Positions 35,627 to 48,100 of a DNA stretch of 64,000 nucleotides are shown piece after piece. The notes under the pieces are model-generated. The model was given only the letters and a program-made list of their open reading frames with translations. It made no database searches and had not been told where the DNA came from. The translations under genes and the position numbers were made by a program. The stretch spans positions 72,653,652 through 72,717,651 of the forward strand of contig NC_079496.1 of the NCBI RefSeq assembly GCF_030052815.1, written 5' to 3'. The stretch is from Hevea brasiliensis (taxonomy: Eukaryota; Streptophyta; Magnoliopsida; Malpighiales; Euphorbiaceae). Every line of letters begins with the position of its first letter. The stretch's first letter is position 1.

Positions 35627-37610
35627 ATGGACCCTACATCTTAGAGGGCAGTTGAGGAGGAAGTGGAGAGTCATGCTCCACCTGCAGCAGCTGAGACTGA
35701 GGGTATGGGAGAACCTGCTCCGCCAACTCAAGCAGAGCCTACTCAGCCTCCACAGGCCATGTTTCAAAAAATGGCCGAATTCTTCAGACAAATGGCTGGG
35801 GTAATGCCAGCACCACCACCACCACCACCACCAGCTTCACAACCAAAATCCCACCTGGAAAGATTAAGAAAATTTGGAGCAGTGGACTTCTTCGGCAAGA
35901 GAGAAGATGATTACATTGCGGTAGAAAATTGGTTGAAACGAAACAGCAGAGTTTTAAAACAACTCCACTGCACTCCTGAACAAAACCTAGAAGTTGCCAT
36001 ATCTCTGTTGCAAGATGATGCTTATGAATGGTGGGATACGGTGTCCAGTGAAGTACAGCCAGAAACGGTAACTTGGGACTTCTTCCTCTCTGAATTCAAG
36101 AAGAAATATGTGGGTACTGTATACCTAGAAGAGAGAAGAAGGGAATTCATTAACCTGAGGCAGAGACAGCTGTCAGTGGCCGAGTATGAAAAGGAATTTG
36201 TTAGATTGAGCCGCTACGGAAGGGAGATAGTCCCTAATGAAGCTGAAAGGTGTAAGAGATTTGAAGAGGGATTAAATGATAATATAAAGATCATGATCAC
36301 TGCCTTGGGAATCACAGACTTCACCAAGTTAGTGGAAGCTGCAATAAAGGTTGAAAAGGTTAGAATAAGTGAGCAGACCAGAAGAGAGAGGCAGCAGAAG
36401 AGGGGCCCAGGTCAGTCTAGTTCATCTCCTGCATTTGGGAAGAAGTTCAAGGGTCCACCTGCACAGAGTTCAGGTCAGCCACAAGGTCAGGGTCAGTCTC
36501 AGGGGCCCAGGCCACAGTTTACCCCTAGGAGAGGTCAGTCCACACCATCAGTGGGCAGCTCTCCAGGGATGGGGTTCAGGGGACCAGCCCCAGCATCTTC
36601 TGCATGTCCACATTGTTTGAAATGGCATAAGGGAGAGTGTTGGAGAGTGACTGGTGCCTGCTTAAGGTGTGGGTCAATAGAGCATCAGTTGAAGAACTGT
36701 CCACGCAGAACTACTACAGCTACTCCAACACAAGCAGATAGACCTGCTCCTGCACCACAAAGGGGTAGGAAATCTGGCAAATCTGATGCAGTGGGACCAT
36801 CACAGAGGCCTGCATCTGAGCCAGCAGAGAGGCCAGATAACAGACCACCTGCCAGAGCCTATGCCATTAGAGCCCAGGAGGAGCAAGATGCCCCGGACGT
36901 CATCAGGGGTACGTTCTCCCTCTACAATACGCCTGTGCATGCATTGGTGGATCCAGGATCCACTCATTCATACATCTGCATCAACTTACCCGTAGAAAGG
37001 GGGATACTAGTAGGGGAGAGTGACCAAGATATTATGGTCACTAACCCATTGGGCCACAGTGCAGTGGTGAACAAAGTATACAAGGGTTGCCCGTTAAGGA
37101 TTCAGGGGTATGAATTCTTGGCAGACCTGATTGAGTTGCCTTTCCACGAGTTTGACGTGATTTTGGGAATGGACTGGTTGTCACGTCATCAGGTAATAGT
37201 TGATTGCAAATTAAAGAGAATTTCTCTGAAAACTTCTGAGGGTAATGAGATCACAGCTGTGGGGGAAAGGACAGATTTCTTGTCCAATGTCATCTCAGCC
37301 ACAGTTGCAAGAAGAATGATGAGAAAAGGCTGTGAAGCCTACCTAGCACATGTGGTGGATACTAGGCAGGCTAAGCCAAACTTGAGTGATATACCCACAG
37401 TAAGAGACTTCCCAGAGGTATTTCCTGAAGAGTTGCCTAGTTTACCACCAGAAAGGGATGTTGAATTTGCTATTGAGACACTGCCGGGTACAGCACCCAT
37501 TTCCATTGCTCCTTATAGAATGGCACCCACTGAATTGAGGGAGTTGAAAACTCAGTTGCAAGAGTTGCTTGATAAGGGGTTGATACGCCCCAGTGTGTCA
37601 CTGTGGGGAG
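35627..37610 (+). pseudogene. gag and protease of A1
   Basis: The expected ATG is at 35627 (MDPTS), but codon 6 is TAG; the next Met, at 35663, opens 662 codons. Residues from 35663: a Pro/Gln-rich N-terminus with a run of 9 Pro (about 50-60); capsid from LRKFGAVDFFG (about 68) to KVEKVRISEQT (about 235); a Gln/Ser/Gly-rich linker; zinc boxes CPHCLKWHKGEC (about 314) and CLRCGSIEHQLKNC (about 332); protease DPGSTHSY (about 430) and GMDWLSRH (about 502); then the start of RT. Gag and pol share one frame. The frame shifts at a 23-bp tandem duplication (37588-37610 repeated at 37611-37633). Confidence 0.92.
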
Positions 37611-37633
37611 CCCCAGTGTGTCACTGTGGGGAG
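37588..37633. repeat. 23-bp tandem duplication breaking RT of A1
   Basis: CCCCAGTGTG...GGGGAG occurs twice in direct succession (37588-37610, 37611-37633). A2 has one copy. 23 is not a multiple of 3, so the RT frame shifts here. Confidence 0.93.
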
Positions 37634-39000
37634 CTCCAGTGCTGTTTGTGAAAAAGAAGGATGGGACTTTGAGGCTATGCATCGATTACCGGCAGTTGAA
37701 TAAAGTGACTGTGAAGAACAAATATCTGATGCCTAGAATTGATGATCTGTTTCATCAGTTGAAGGGAGCATGAGTATTTTCTAAGATTGATCTCAGATCA
37801 GGGTATCATCAGTTGAGGGTGAAGGATGTAGATTTGCCAAAGACTGCATTCAGGACCCGGTATGGGCATTATGAGTTCCTGGTAATGCCCTTTGGCCTAA
37901 CAAATGCACCAGCGGCATTTATGGACCTTATGAACCGTATCTTCCATCCACACTTAGATCGGTTCGTAGTGGTCTTTATTGATGATATTTTGGTGTATTC
38001 CAAGGCCAGGGAAGAACATGATAAACATTTGAGGATTGTTCTGCAAACCCTGAGAGAAAAGAAGCTGTATGCTAAGTTGTCCAAGTGTGACTTTTGGTTG
38101 AATGAGATTGCATTCCTTGGACACAAAGTGTCAGCTGATGGGATTAGAGTGGATCCCAAGAAAATAGAAGCAGTAATGGAATGGAAGCCTCCCAGAAATA
38201 CAACTGAGGTCAGAAGCTTCTTGGGGCTAGCTGGGTATTACAGGAGATTTGTGAAAGGATTTTCCTTAATAGCTGCTCCAATGACCAAGCTGTTACACAA
38301 GAATGTCAGATTTGATTGGAATGACAAGTGTCAGACCAGTTTTGAGAAGTTGAAGGCTATGTTGACAGAGGCACCAGTGTTAACACAGCCAGTGTCAGGA
38401 AAGGACTTTGTGGTCTACAGTGATGCCTCATATAATGGGTTAGGGTGTGTATTGATGCAAGAGGGGAAGGTGGTCGCTTATGCTTCCAGACAGCTAAGGC
38501 CACATGAACAGAACTACCCTACCCATGATCTAGAGCTTGCAGCAATTATCTTCGCACTGAAGATATGGAGGCATTACTTATATGGTGAAAAATGCTACAT
38601 TTACACAGACCACAAAAGTCTAAAATATTTGCCAACTCAGAGGGAGCTCAACCTTAGACAGAGGCGATGGATTGAGTTCCTGAAGGACTATGATTGTGTA
38701 ATTGACTACCATCCTGGGAAGGCAAATGTTGTTGCTGATGCTTTGAGCAGAAAATCCATCACAGCTTTGAGATCATTGAATGCCCGTCTAACATTGATTC
38801 GAGATGGAGCTATTTTGGCTGAGTTGCAAGTGAGGCCAAACCTGCTACAGCAGATTTTAAATGGGCAAAAGGTAGATGAAAAGTTAATGGCTATTATGAG
38901 CAAAATCTCAGAGGGAAAAGCAACTGATTATGGGGTGAAAGCAGATGGGTGTCTGTATTACAAAGGAAGACTGTGTGTACCAGATGATGGGGAATTGAAG
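37634..39000 (+). pseudogene. reverse transcriptase and RNase H of A1
   Basis: [22 protein letters not shown], then TGA at 37771-37773 (A2 has GGA), [36 protein letters not shown] (about 37970-38000), [17 protein letters not shown] and [16 protein letters not shown]. RNase [12 protein letters not shown] (about 38413), [13 protein letters not shown] and [10 protein letters not shown] (about 38600), then the linker [13 protein letters not shown]. The frame is open from 37813 to 39162, the longest pol stretch in the window. Confidence 0.93.
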
Positions 39001-40374
39001 GCCAGTATTCTAAAAGAGGCACACACCAGTGTATATGCTATGCACCCAGGAAGTACAAAGATGTATCATGATATGAAGCTTCAGTATTGGTGGCCTGGTA
39101 TAAAGAAGGACAGAGCTGACTATGTGACTAAATGCTTGACATGTCAGCAAGTCAAGGCATAACATCAAGTTCCATCGGGATTGTTATAGCCTATACGCAT
39201 ACCTGAATGGAAATGGGATCGGGTCACCATGGATTTTGTAAGTGGTCTACCTCTCACCCAGAAGAAACATGATGTAGTATGGGTGATAGTTGATAAATTG
39301 ACAAAGTCAACACACTTTCTGCTAGTTAGGACTAACTACTCACTGGAGAAGTTAGCAGAATTGTATATCAGTGAGATAGTTAGATTGCATGGAATTCCAC
39401 TTTCCATCATATCTGACCGAGACCCAAGGTTTACATCGAGATTTTGGAAGAAGTTGCATGAGTCCTTGGGTACATAACTCCACTTCATCACAGCTTTCCA
39501 TCCTCAGACGGATGGGCAATCAGAAAGAGTAATCCAAGTAAACAATTGAAACCAATGGAATTGATACAAATATTGAATTAAAATGATAATAATAACATGA
39601 AATATATGTCAGGTCCTTGAGGATATGCTGAGGGGTTGTGTCATTGAGTTTGAGGGAAGTTGGGATAGATGCCTCCCACTGGCATAATTTGCATACAACA
39701 ATAGCTACCAAGCTAGCATCCAAATGGCCCCATATGAAGCACTGTATGAGAGAAAATGTAGAACTCCAGTGTGCTGGACTGAATTGGGCGAAGACAAACT
39801 GGTAGGGTCAGACCTGGTGAAACAGACTGAGGAGAAAGTAAAACTAATCAAAGCCAATCTGAAGGTTGCCTCAGATAGACAGAAATCTTATACCGACCTG
39901 AAGAGAAAAGAAATAGAATATGCGGTTGGCGATAAAGTGTTCCTCAAGGTGTCACCATGGAAAAAAGTACTGAGGTTTGGAAGAAAAGGTAAGTTAAGCC
40001 CTAGGTTCATTGGCCCATATGAAGTCATTGAACGTGTGGGTCCAGTGGCCTATAGGCTAGCTTTACCATCAGAGCTGGACAAGATCCACAATGTGTTCCA
40101 CGTGTCTATGCTCAGAAGATACCGCTCAGATCCTTCACATGTCATCTCCAGGGAAGAAATTGAAATACAACCGGATTTGACATATGAAGAAGAACCTCTA
40201 CGGATCCCAGCTCGAGAAGTAAAAGAATTGAGGAACAAGCAGATTCCACTGGTGAAAGTGCTTTGGAGGCACCACAACACCGAGGAGGCAACTTGGGAAA
40301 GTGAAGAGACGATGAGGCAACAGTTCCCTCAACTGTTTGCATCGGGTAAATTTCGAGGACGAAATTTAAATTAG
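39001..40374 (+). pseudogene. integrase and chromodomain-like tail of A1, with intron-like insertion
   Basis: HHCC domain ([11 protein letters not shown] ... CLTCQQVKA) to a TAA at 39160-39162. Core with [16 protein letters not shown] and SERVIQ, the last Glu catalytic; stops at 39187-39189 and 39475-39477. Directly after SERVIQ comes the 75-bp insertion (39538-39612), then [19 protein letters not shown], a TAA at 39685-39687, and an open 216-codon end (39724-40374) with GRKGKLSPRFIGPYEV, FHVSMLRRYRSDPSH and VKVLWRHHNTEEATWESEE, ending at GKFRGRNLN. The last codons lie in the AAATTTCG palindrome. Confidence 0.92.
39538..39612 (+). other. intron-like insertion in integrase (A1)
   Basis: 75 bp, GTAAAC at the left, TATATGTCAG at the right, AT-rich, between codons (phase 0). 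It contains an in-frame TGA. Removing it joins SERVIQ to VLEDML, the sequence that B, C and D have without interruption. Copies: 55262-55336 in A2 and 43839-43913 inside B. Confidence 0.75.
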
Positions 40375-40385
40375 AGGGCAAGAGT
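40348..40385 (+). other. inverted repeat plus polypurine tract, A1
   Basis: AAATTTCG / AGGA / CGAAATTT (40348-40367), then AGAGGGCAAGAG (40373-40384) before the 3' LTR. A2's tract reads AGAGGGGAAGAG. Confidence 0.8.
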
Positions 40386-43300
40386 TGTAACACCCTCCCA
40401 GTAGCAATTCCGTACATTCTACTGTTCCGGTGACCGGTGTCGGTCCGGACAGCTAGAACATTCGGAAAAATATTTAAACTAAAGTGAGAAATCATAATTA
40501 ACTCAAATATTAATAAGAAAAATTTAGTAAAAATTTTAGAAATAAAATACAACCAAGTTAAATGAGCCGGTGCCCAAGCGATGGGTAACCCAGAGGGAAG
40601 TTGCGGTTCTCGCAACTAGGAGCCCTAGACCCAGGGGAAAAATTATAAAATAATTTTTGGGACTCCAGAGAAGGGTTATTGAGGTTCCTATGGCATTAGA
40701 ATGCCAAGAAAATATTTAAAAATTTTTTTCAATCGGTACAGATAATTTTGACCCGTTAAGCCAAACGGAGGGCATTTTGATCATTTCGCCTTCACAGGTA
40801 TTTTTGGCCAACTTGTCCAGTTAAGTAAATAATTAATATGACATAAAATATGAATAAACATTACTAAAAATTAAATTGAAATTGAGTAGTGATGAAAAGA
40901 AAAGAAAAATAAAAAAAAGGCTCATTTATGACATAATGTGATGTCATTTAAAAAGTTTCCACCAATTATAACTAAACAACCATTTCACTAACTAATAAAA
41001 GAGATAAATAAAGACCAAAGAAAACAAAAAGTAAACAGCCACCTCCTTCCTCCCAAAACCAGCCGAAACCTTGCTTAGCCCAAACCTCCATTTTTGGTTT
41101 TTAAAAGCTTCAATTTCTATGCTTTCCTCACCTCAAAACCCTAAGTCACCTTCACAAAAATTCATCTCCACATCACAAGGCAACTCTAGGCAGCCATAAG
41201 AAGTAGAAATTCTAAGGAGAATACAAGTCCAAGAAGTGCTACTCAAAGGTTAGTGCACATATACACCTAAAGCTCTTTATTTCTATGTTAAGAGACTTGA
41301 AATAAGTACGAAATTGTAACTAAAATGAATAAAAATTTTGTGTATGTCCACCATGAATTTCGGCAGCCCTAGAAAGGAATGAGTTTGACTGTTTTAATGA
41401 ACTTAGAATAAATTAGAGATTATGTTTAAGGTGCATATACACATATATAATGAGTGAAAGTGTTCAACTAGGTGTATGGGTGAATTGAAATGGAAATTAG
41501 GGTTTTAGGGAGTGAAAATTTGACTTGGCTTATGAAATTTTTAAAGAACATTCTAATGGTCAATTAGTGGCCATTTGAGGTAAGTTGACCATAATTTGGA
41601 TTGAAATATAGCATGGCAAAGTGAAATGGTAGGCTGCCTAGGGACAGCAGTAAGGAGGCTGTGAGTCCAGCCCACTTGGACAGCCATAACTTTGGCTGTG
41701 TAGGTTCAATTGGTGTTTGGCCAATTGGACATGAAACTAGACATAAAATGGCACAATTTTGCTGAAGAAACCATGCCCAAAAGACCAAAGCAAGAGGACC
41801 AAAAGTTGGCCCCAATCCGGATACCCTGCAAACAGGTTCTGCAGAATGACCAAATGAATAGTAACTGTTCATTTGGCCATAACTCACTGTAGATATGGTT
41901 AATTGACCTAACATTTTTACAGCAACAAGATAAGACATATACAAACAACTTTCATGAAGAAACCTACCCCAAATTATGGCCAGAACCCATCCAACAAGGC
42001 AGTGGAAATCACTGTTCATTGTATTGTAGATTTGGTAAATTCTGCAGTTTTCCAATCCGGCCAGCTGTGGTTTTTAGACCATATCTGGAGCTACAAAACT
42101 CCAAATGGAGTGATTCAAAAAAAGAAATTCAACTAGACAAAATAAGGAACAACTTTCATGTTTACCATTTCCTCAAATTTCCACTGTAAGAGTCTCTAAT
42201 GGAACAGTAAATTTATGGTACAAAAACTGAAAATTCTGCCCCTTAGTGCTAAGTTTGGAAATTGATTTGGTGATTAATTCCAACAAGTTTTAAATGCAAA
42301 ATGTGGTACATTGGGAGTGTTAAAACCAATACACCTATTTTCTATCCAAAAGTCAACATTTTTGTTGATTAATGAAGTGAATAGTGACACCAAAACTTGA
42401 AATTCACAAATTGAAGAATTTTAAAGTATCAAATACCCTAGTATACCTAACAAGATTGGTTTGGATAGTTTGGCATGCCAATAGGGTTCAGTTAGCAGTA
42501 CTGCACATGGCATTATGCCATTCTGTGATTTTATGGCTTTTAGCCATTCTGACCTTGTGTTGATATTTGGCCTTGTGCCTAATACTATTTACAGCTTGTT
42601 AGCTGTTCTGTTGCACATCGGGAGATACATACGTGACCGATGGTGTGACGGCCTGAGGAATTAGATACCCAGCGCCAGTATACCCGTTTATCCAGTCCAG
42701 TCGTCCAGTATAGGTTACTTGGGCAACCAAATGAATGAAAATGGACAAAGTTAAAGAAATAAACGAATATAACAAATACAAAACAAATAAGACATATACA
42801 TTCAATACATATTTATTTTCTGCTATTTTCTTTTATTTTATTATTGCACCACTAAGCATCATTGCTTAGCGCCTTGCTTTTGCCACGCGTAGGTTATGGA
42901 GATACTGATCGTGAGCCCAGTAGACCGCAGACTGGGTGAGTCCATCCTACAGTTCTGCATAGTGTCCGTGTCACCTCACCATCCACAGTGCATTGGTAGG
43001 ACACTAGGTTTCATTTTGATATTTTGTAACTAAATTTTTATTTCTCATATGTAATTGAACTTATATAATGTATTTTGATGTTCATGTAAATAATGAGAAT
43101 TGTGTTTGTGAATGGAAAAGTGAATATTTATCTGTGATTTATACATGATTATCACATGAGATGCATGACTGAGAAATGAGATTGAAAAATATTGAGATTT
43201 TGATATTGGAGTTGAGTTGATTGAATATGAATATTGGAAGTGTTTTTCACAGGTTCCGAAGAACTGTTTTCTCCATTTTTAGCCGGTACTCTGCCGGATT

Positions 43301-43481
43301 TTCTATGAAATTTTCGGAACCTCAAATAAATTATAATTTCGATAAATGGCTCAAATATATTATATTTCACAAGTTACATTCAAAACCATGATAAAAATTA
43401 ATTAAGGTATAATAGAGTGTGCCGGTACACCGTGTGACATTGCTTACTCGGGTATACTGTACACGGGTAAGGGGTGTCACA
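40386..43481 (+). repeat. 3' LTR of A1 (3.1 kb)
   Basis: Same layout as 32406-35499 (3094 and 3096 bp). The double hairpin copy at 42852-42889 has one extra stem mismatch (GCCTTGC). The antisense frame at 41564-42055 is open here too. Confidence 0.95.
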
Positions 43482-43486
43482 AATGT

Positions 43487-43797
43487 TCTCGATGTTTGTA
43501 TTGTAAGCTGCAGATTACAGTACCGACACAGGATTATTGTGTAGAGCTACGTACTTCCTCGTCGTATAATAAATTAAGAATATTTGTAAGTAATCTATAA
43601 ATTGATACAGTTGCACCCGAATAGAGTACTATTACTGGAAATAAATGTGAAAATTTTAGTCAGAAATGCAAAACTTCAGAACTAGCCTATCAAACGACTA
43701 CACTTGTAAGGTAGCTAGAGTCAGTGACTCAGTTATATTAATGTGAATTACCTATACCGCAGTAATTGCTATAAGCTTAAAGATATCAGTACGACTT
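43487..43797. other. unassigned sequence in B replacing pol, second part
   Basis: The continuation of 32151-32405 once A1 is removed. It holds no frame, no similarity I can see to other sequence in the window, and no repeat. Together about 570 bp. Confidence 0.5.
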
Positions 43798-44049
43798 ATC
43801 ATCCTTAAACGGATGGACAGTCGAAACAAGTAATTCAGGTAAATTCGGAAACTCATTGAGTTCTTATAAATAATGAAATGAAATGATAATAATAACCTGT
43901 AAAATGTGATAAGCCCTCAAGAATATATTGAGAACTTGTGTCATTGAATCCGAGAGGAGATGGGACAGATACATCCCACTAACAGAATTTGTATACATTA
44001 ATAAGTGTCAAGCTAGCATACAAGTGGCACCCTATGAAACATTGTAAGG
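43798..44049 (+). pseudogene. family A-type integrase fragment inside B, with intron copy
   Basis: It aligns with A1 39498-39752: remnants of HPQTDGQS, the 75-bp insertion (43839-43913, GT...AAG instead of CAG at its end), then the region of [11 protein letters not shown] to APYEALYG, all degenerate with several stops. It precedes B's own integrase, which starts further upstream in the protein, so part of integrase is present twice and from two families. Confidence 0.75.
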
Positions 44050-45102
44050 GAACAGATAACTATGGATTTTGTGATGAGATTTCTGAGGACACAAAATAGT
44101 CATGATGCAGTATAGGTTATAGTTGATAGACTAACCAAGTCTAATCACTTTTTGCCAGTCCGGATGGACTATAGCCTGGAAAGATTGGCCAGATTCTACA
44201 TAAATGAAATTGTAAAACTGCATGGAGTGCCAGTATCAATTGCATCTGACAGAGATCTTAGGTTCACTTCTAGATTAGGGTAGTCTTGAGAGCCCTAAGA
44301 ACTAGATTGAACTTCAAAGACAAGATATTCCATCCAGACGGATGGCGATCGAAAGGGTTATTTAGACATTGGAGGATATGCTACGGGCTTGTGTGATTGA
44401 ATTTGAAGGTAGTTGGGATACACACTTGCCTTTGATTGAGTTTGCTTATAACAACAACTACCAATCAAGCATTGGGATGCCTCCATATGAAGCTTTATAT
44501 GGCAGAAAGTGCAGAACTCCCTTATGTTGGTATGAAGTAGGTGAAAGGAAGATGATTGGGCCAAAAAAATTGTTCAGCAGACAGAGGAAAAGATTAGATT
44601 GATCAAAGATAGACTCAAGGCTGCATCAGATCGTCAGAAGTCCTATGTTGATCTGAAAAGAAGAGATATTGAGTATGCAGTGGGTGATAAGGTATTCTTC
44701 AAAGTTTCTCCTTGGAAGAGGATTATGAGATTTGGCAGAAAGGGGAAACTGAGTCCTCGTTTCATCGGACCATATGAGGTTCTGGAAAGAGTGGGTCCTT
44801 TGGCATATCGGTTAGCATTACCTCTAGAGCTAGCAAGGATACACAGCGTCTTCCATGTGTCCATGTTAAGGAGGTACAGATCCGACCCATCTCATGTACT
44901 ATCAGTTGAAGAGATTGAAGTAAATCCAGACCTCTCATATGAGGAAGAACCCATAAAAATTCTGGCTTATGAAGTAAAGCAGCTGAGGAATAAACAGATA
45001 CACCTGGTTAAAGTGCTGTGGAACCATCATTCAGGCCAGGAAGCTACTTGGGAACGTGAAGAGGATATGAGGAGACAACACCCACAGCTGTTCAGAGACT
45101 AA
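44050..45102 (+). pseudogene. integrase core and chromodomain-like tail of element B
   Basis: It begins within the core (ITMDFVM), SDRDLRF with Pro changed to Leu behind the second Asp, a scrambled catalytic Glu region near 44330-44370, [22 protein letters not shown] (no intron), and an open 77-codon stretch. A one-base change in an A run near 44566 shifts the frame. The last 167 codons (44599-45102) are open: DRQKSYVDLKRRDIEYAVGD, GRKGKLSPRFIGPYEV, FHVSMLRRYRSDPSH and VKVLWNHHSGQEATWER to the stop. It resembles C and D, not A. Confidence 0.88.
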
Positions 45103-45111
45103 TACCAGGTA

Positions 45112-45148
45112 AAATTTCGAGGCGAAATTTATTTAATGGGGGGAGAAT
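45112..45148 (+). other. inverted repeat plus polypurine tract, element B
   Basis: AAATTTCG / AGG / CGAAATTT (45112-45130), then TGGGGGGAGA (45137-45146) and AAT before the 3' LTR at 45149. Confidence 0.8.
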
Positions 45149-48100
45149 TGTAACACCCCTAAGTTTGGTAGTGCGTTTTACTATTCCGGTGACCAGTGCT
45201 GTTCAGACAGCTAGGATGCCTAGAACTACACTTCGTTATGTGTGAGGAGACATAAAATAATGAAATACAAGAAAAGAAAATACAAGAAAAACAAAGGAAA
45301 AATAATAGCAAAGAAATGTAACCAAGTTAAGCGAGCAGAGAACCCTAGCGATGGGTGACCGCACCGGGAAGTCACGGCGTGGGCCGTTGACTAACCCTGG
45401 ACCGCGGGGAACCCTGGAAAATATTTTTAGGACTTAAAGAGACATCAATTGAAGTATAAATATCATTAGAAATATCAAAGAAAAATTAAATAATTAGTAC
45501 AAAGAAAAGTGAGAAATCGAAAAACGGACAAAACCCGGTGTTACCGAAAAGTCGTAAATGCAACTCGAACAGGGGCATTATGGTCATTTGACATTCCGAA
45601 TTGTCTTTTGACCTAAATTTCCATTAAAAATAAATAATATTACACTTAGAAAATAAAATGAAGAATTAATTTGGTGGTACCTAATGTAAATAGCCAAAAG
45701 TGGAGTGAAAATTGTGTAAATAACACATTTAACATATAAAATGATTAAACTAAAGTGAGTGGACCACTAAGGAATAAACTAAGGATTATAATATGTGTTA
45801 GTGGGCAGATTTATCCACTAAACACTTCATCTTCAAGCTTGAGAATCATCCATGCCGTAAATGAAAAGCTCCCAAAACCTCCATGGCCATTTTTCTTTAA
45901 GCTTCATGCACTCCTTCAATTTACCTCCAATCACCTAGGTAGCTTCAGTAAAAATTGTCCTCACATCACAAGGAAGAGCTTGATACCAAAATCAAGAAGT
46001 TTAGTGAAGGTTTAACAAGTCCCAACCAAAGGTAAGTTTGTATTTTTGAACATTGCTTTGTTAAACTTTGTATACTTGTTATGGGTGTTTGAATTGTGAA
46101 GAAAATGTTCAAGTTTGAGGAGTTCTTGATATATCAATTTTGGACAGCCATAGAATTGTATGTTTAATGAAATATTCATACATATATTTGATGAGAAATT
46201 ATTTGATTAGGGTGATTTAATGTCCTAGTAAATTATTCCACATGTATATTGTGATTGTGCACTTAGAATGGAAATTGATGAAGTGTAGGACACTTTGGCA
46301 TTGTGGAACAATTCGGCAGCCTTGGGACTCTTTGATAAATGTATGAGTTCATGAAGATATTGGCAGAATTATGACATTGAGGATTGATGGATATGTATAT
46401 GAATTAGTTGTGCAAAGTGTATGTAAAAACTAGAAATGTTTATGTGTATATGTGATTGTATTTGGACTTTGTGAATTAGAGTTTTATTTGGTGTATTGAG
46501 GATGTTCGTAATCTGCCCAAAATGAATTTAAAATGAAGTGGTATATGGTTTTGGTAATGTACCAAAACAGAATTGATAAGGGAAGTGGACATATAGTAAG
46601 GTAAATGTGTCATTGATGTATGTTTAAGCAAGGTAATTAAGGGCAGTATGCATTTTAGCCTATAACTTTAAATGTGTAACTTCAATTGGTATGAGACCAA
46701 TTGGAGGTGAAACTAGTCACAAAATGTGCCAACTTTTATTAAGAAAGCATACCAAAATTCTGCATGCAAGGTGACATGAAAAATGACCAATTCGGATTAA
46801 GTGCAAGTGAAACCTGAAAACTGACCAATTGGGCAGCAGTTAATGTAAAGGCCATAACTCACTCAAAACACGTCCAATTGACCTGAAATTTTAACCATGA
46901 ATAGTTAAAATCCATACCTACAAGTCTTATGAAGACACCAAAGCCCAGAAATGACCATAAGCAAGTCAAACAGCTTGCACAAGTTCGGGTCCAAAAACTG
47001 GCCGAACCAAAGTTGACCAAATTGACCTAAAATGGCCAAATTTGATGCCATTTGACCAGCAACATTAAAATGACCATAACTTGGTCTACATAACTCAGAC
47101 TGACCTAAAGTTTTGCCCCGTGTTCCGTAAGACATAGATCTACAAGTTTGTAGTTTTGACCGAAACCCGAAAACCGAGGGAATTAGGTCGTCCGGCTAGG
47201 TCAAACTAGTATCCTAGAATCCAGCAAGTTGCATTAAAATGCACTAAAAAAGGAAATGAGTTTGGTAAAACGTACCAACCCTAAAATACTATCGAATGTG
47301 ACATATTAGTGACACTAAAACCTAGTTTACCTAGAATGCATCGAGGGTCGATATATTGGTTGATTAAGCAAATAAGGGTATTCAGTGAATTACTTATCGA
47401 ACATTATTGTTAGAGACAATTTAATTTTGTACTGAAACACTTCAAATTGTGTTTCTCAGTTAGCAAGGACTTAGGGAAAGGGAAGGAAACACTGAGTCCA
47501 GACCAGGAGACAGTCATCAGAGGTTTGTGCACAACTAGTTTTTAACTGATTTTGTTTGAATATTTCATATGATTAAATGACATATTTTTCTTATGTATTA
47601 GGTTTAACAAGCATTGGATTTAATTCAATGATTGTTGAAAATTGTTATACTATTTATGAATTTAGCTTTGTGAAATGGTATTTCCACAAGTATTAAGCAT
47701 TGTTATGGATTGAATAAATTATGTTTTGGAAATTTGTGATAGAACATGTTTTGAATTGTGATGGTAATTTTCATGGAAAAATGCAAATTTATGATTTGAA
47801 TTGTGATGAGCATAAAAATTATTGGATATTGGAATTGACTTTGAATCGAATTATATTGTGATTTATGCTCACTAAAAGGATTATGATATTGTTTTATATC
47901 TCACTATAGATGCTTGACTAGGTTATTACCCGTCTCTCTCAATTGTTGAGAAGACAATGGAGTTAGTTGTGTTTTGATTACCATGGTACGTGCACAGGCT
48001 TAGATTTTCCTCTAATTTGAGGTTAGATCTAAGTTTATTTTATCGTTATGGCCCTTGCGGAAGATTCATTATTGTGATGGTACTGTGCACGATGATTCCA

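Larger units (their letters stand above)
32406..43481 (+). mobile_element. Ty3/gypsy element A1 (Tekay-like), structurally complete, 11.1 kb
   Basis: 5' LTR 32406-35499, PBS 35505-35516, gag-pol 35627-40374, PPT 40373-40385, 3' LTR 40386-43481, target duplication aatgt (32401-32405 and 43482-43486). One gag-pol frame with the order gag, protease, RT, RNase H, integrase, chromodomain-like tail. The coding region has a handful of disabling changes. The LTRs differ at many scattered sites (several in the first 150 bp), more than A2's LTRs do. Confidence 0.96.

Noticed and set aside
35663..37651. A 662-codon frame that might be a host gene
   Set aside because: It contains capsid, two zinc boxes and the DPGSTHSY protease in retrotransposon order, between a PBS and RT, inside matching LTRs.
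27189..43481. S1 and the A1 LTRs as ends of one element
   Set aside because: S1 is in the opposite direction, has its own cccca duplication and differs in length by 1 kb; A1 has its own LTR pair and aatgt duplication.
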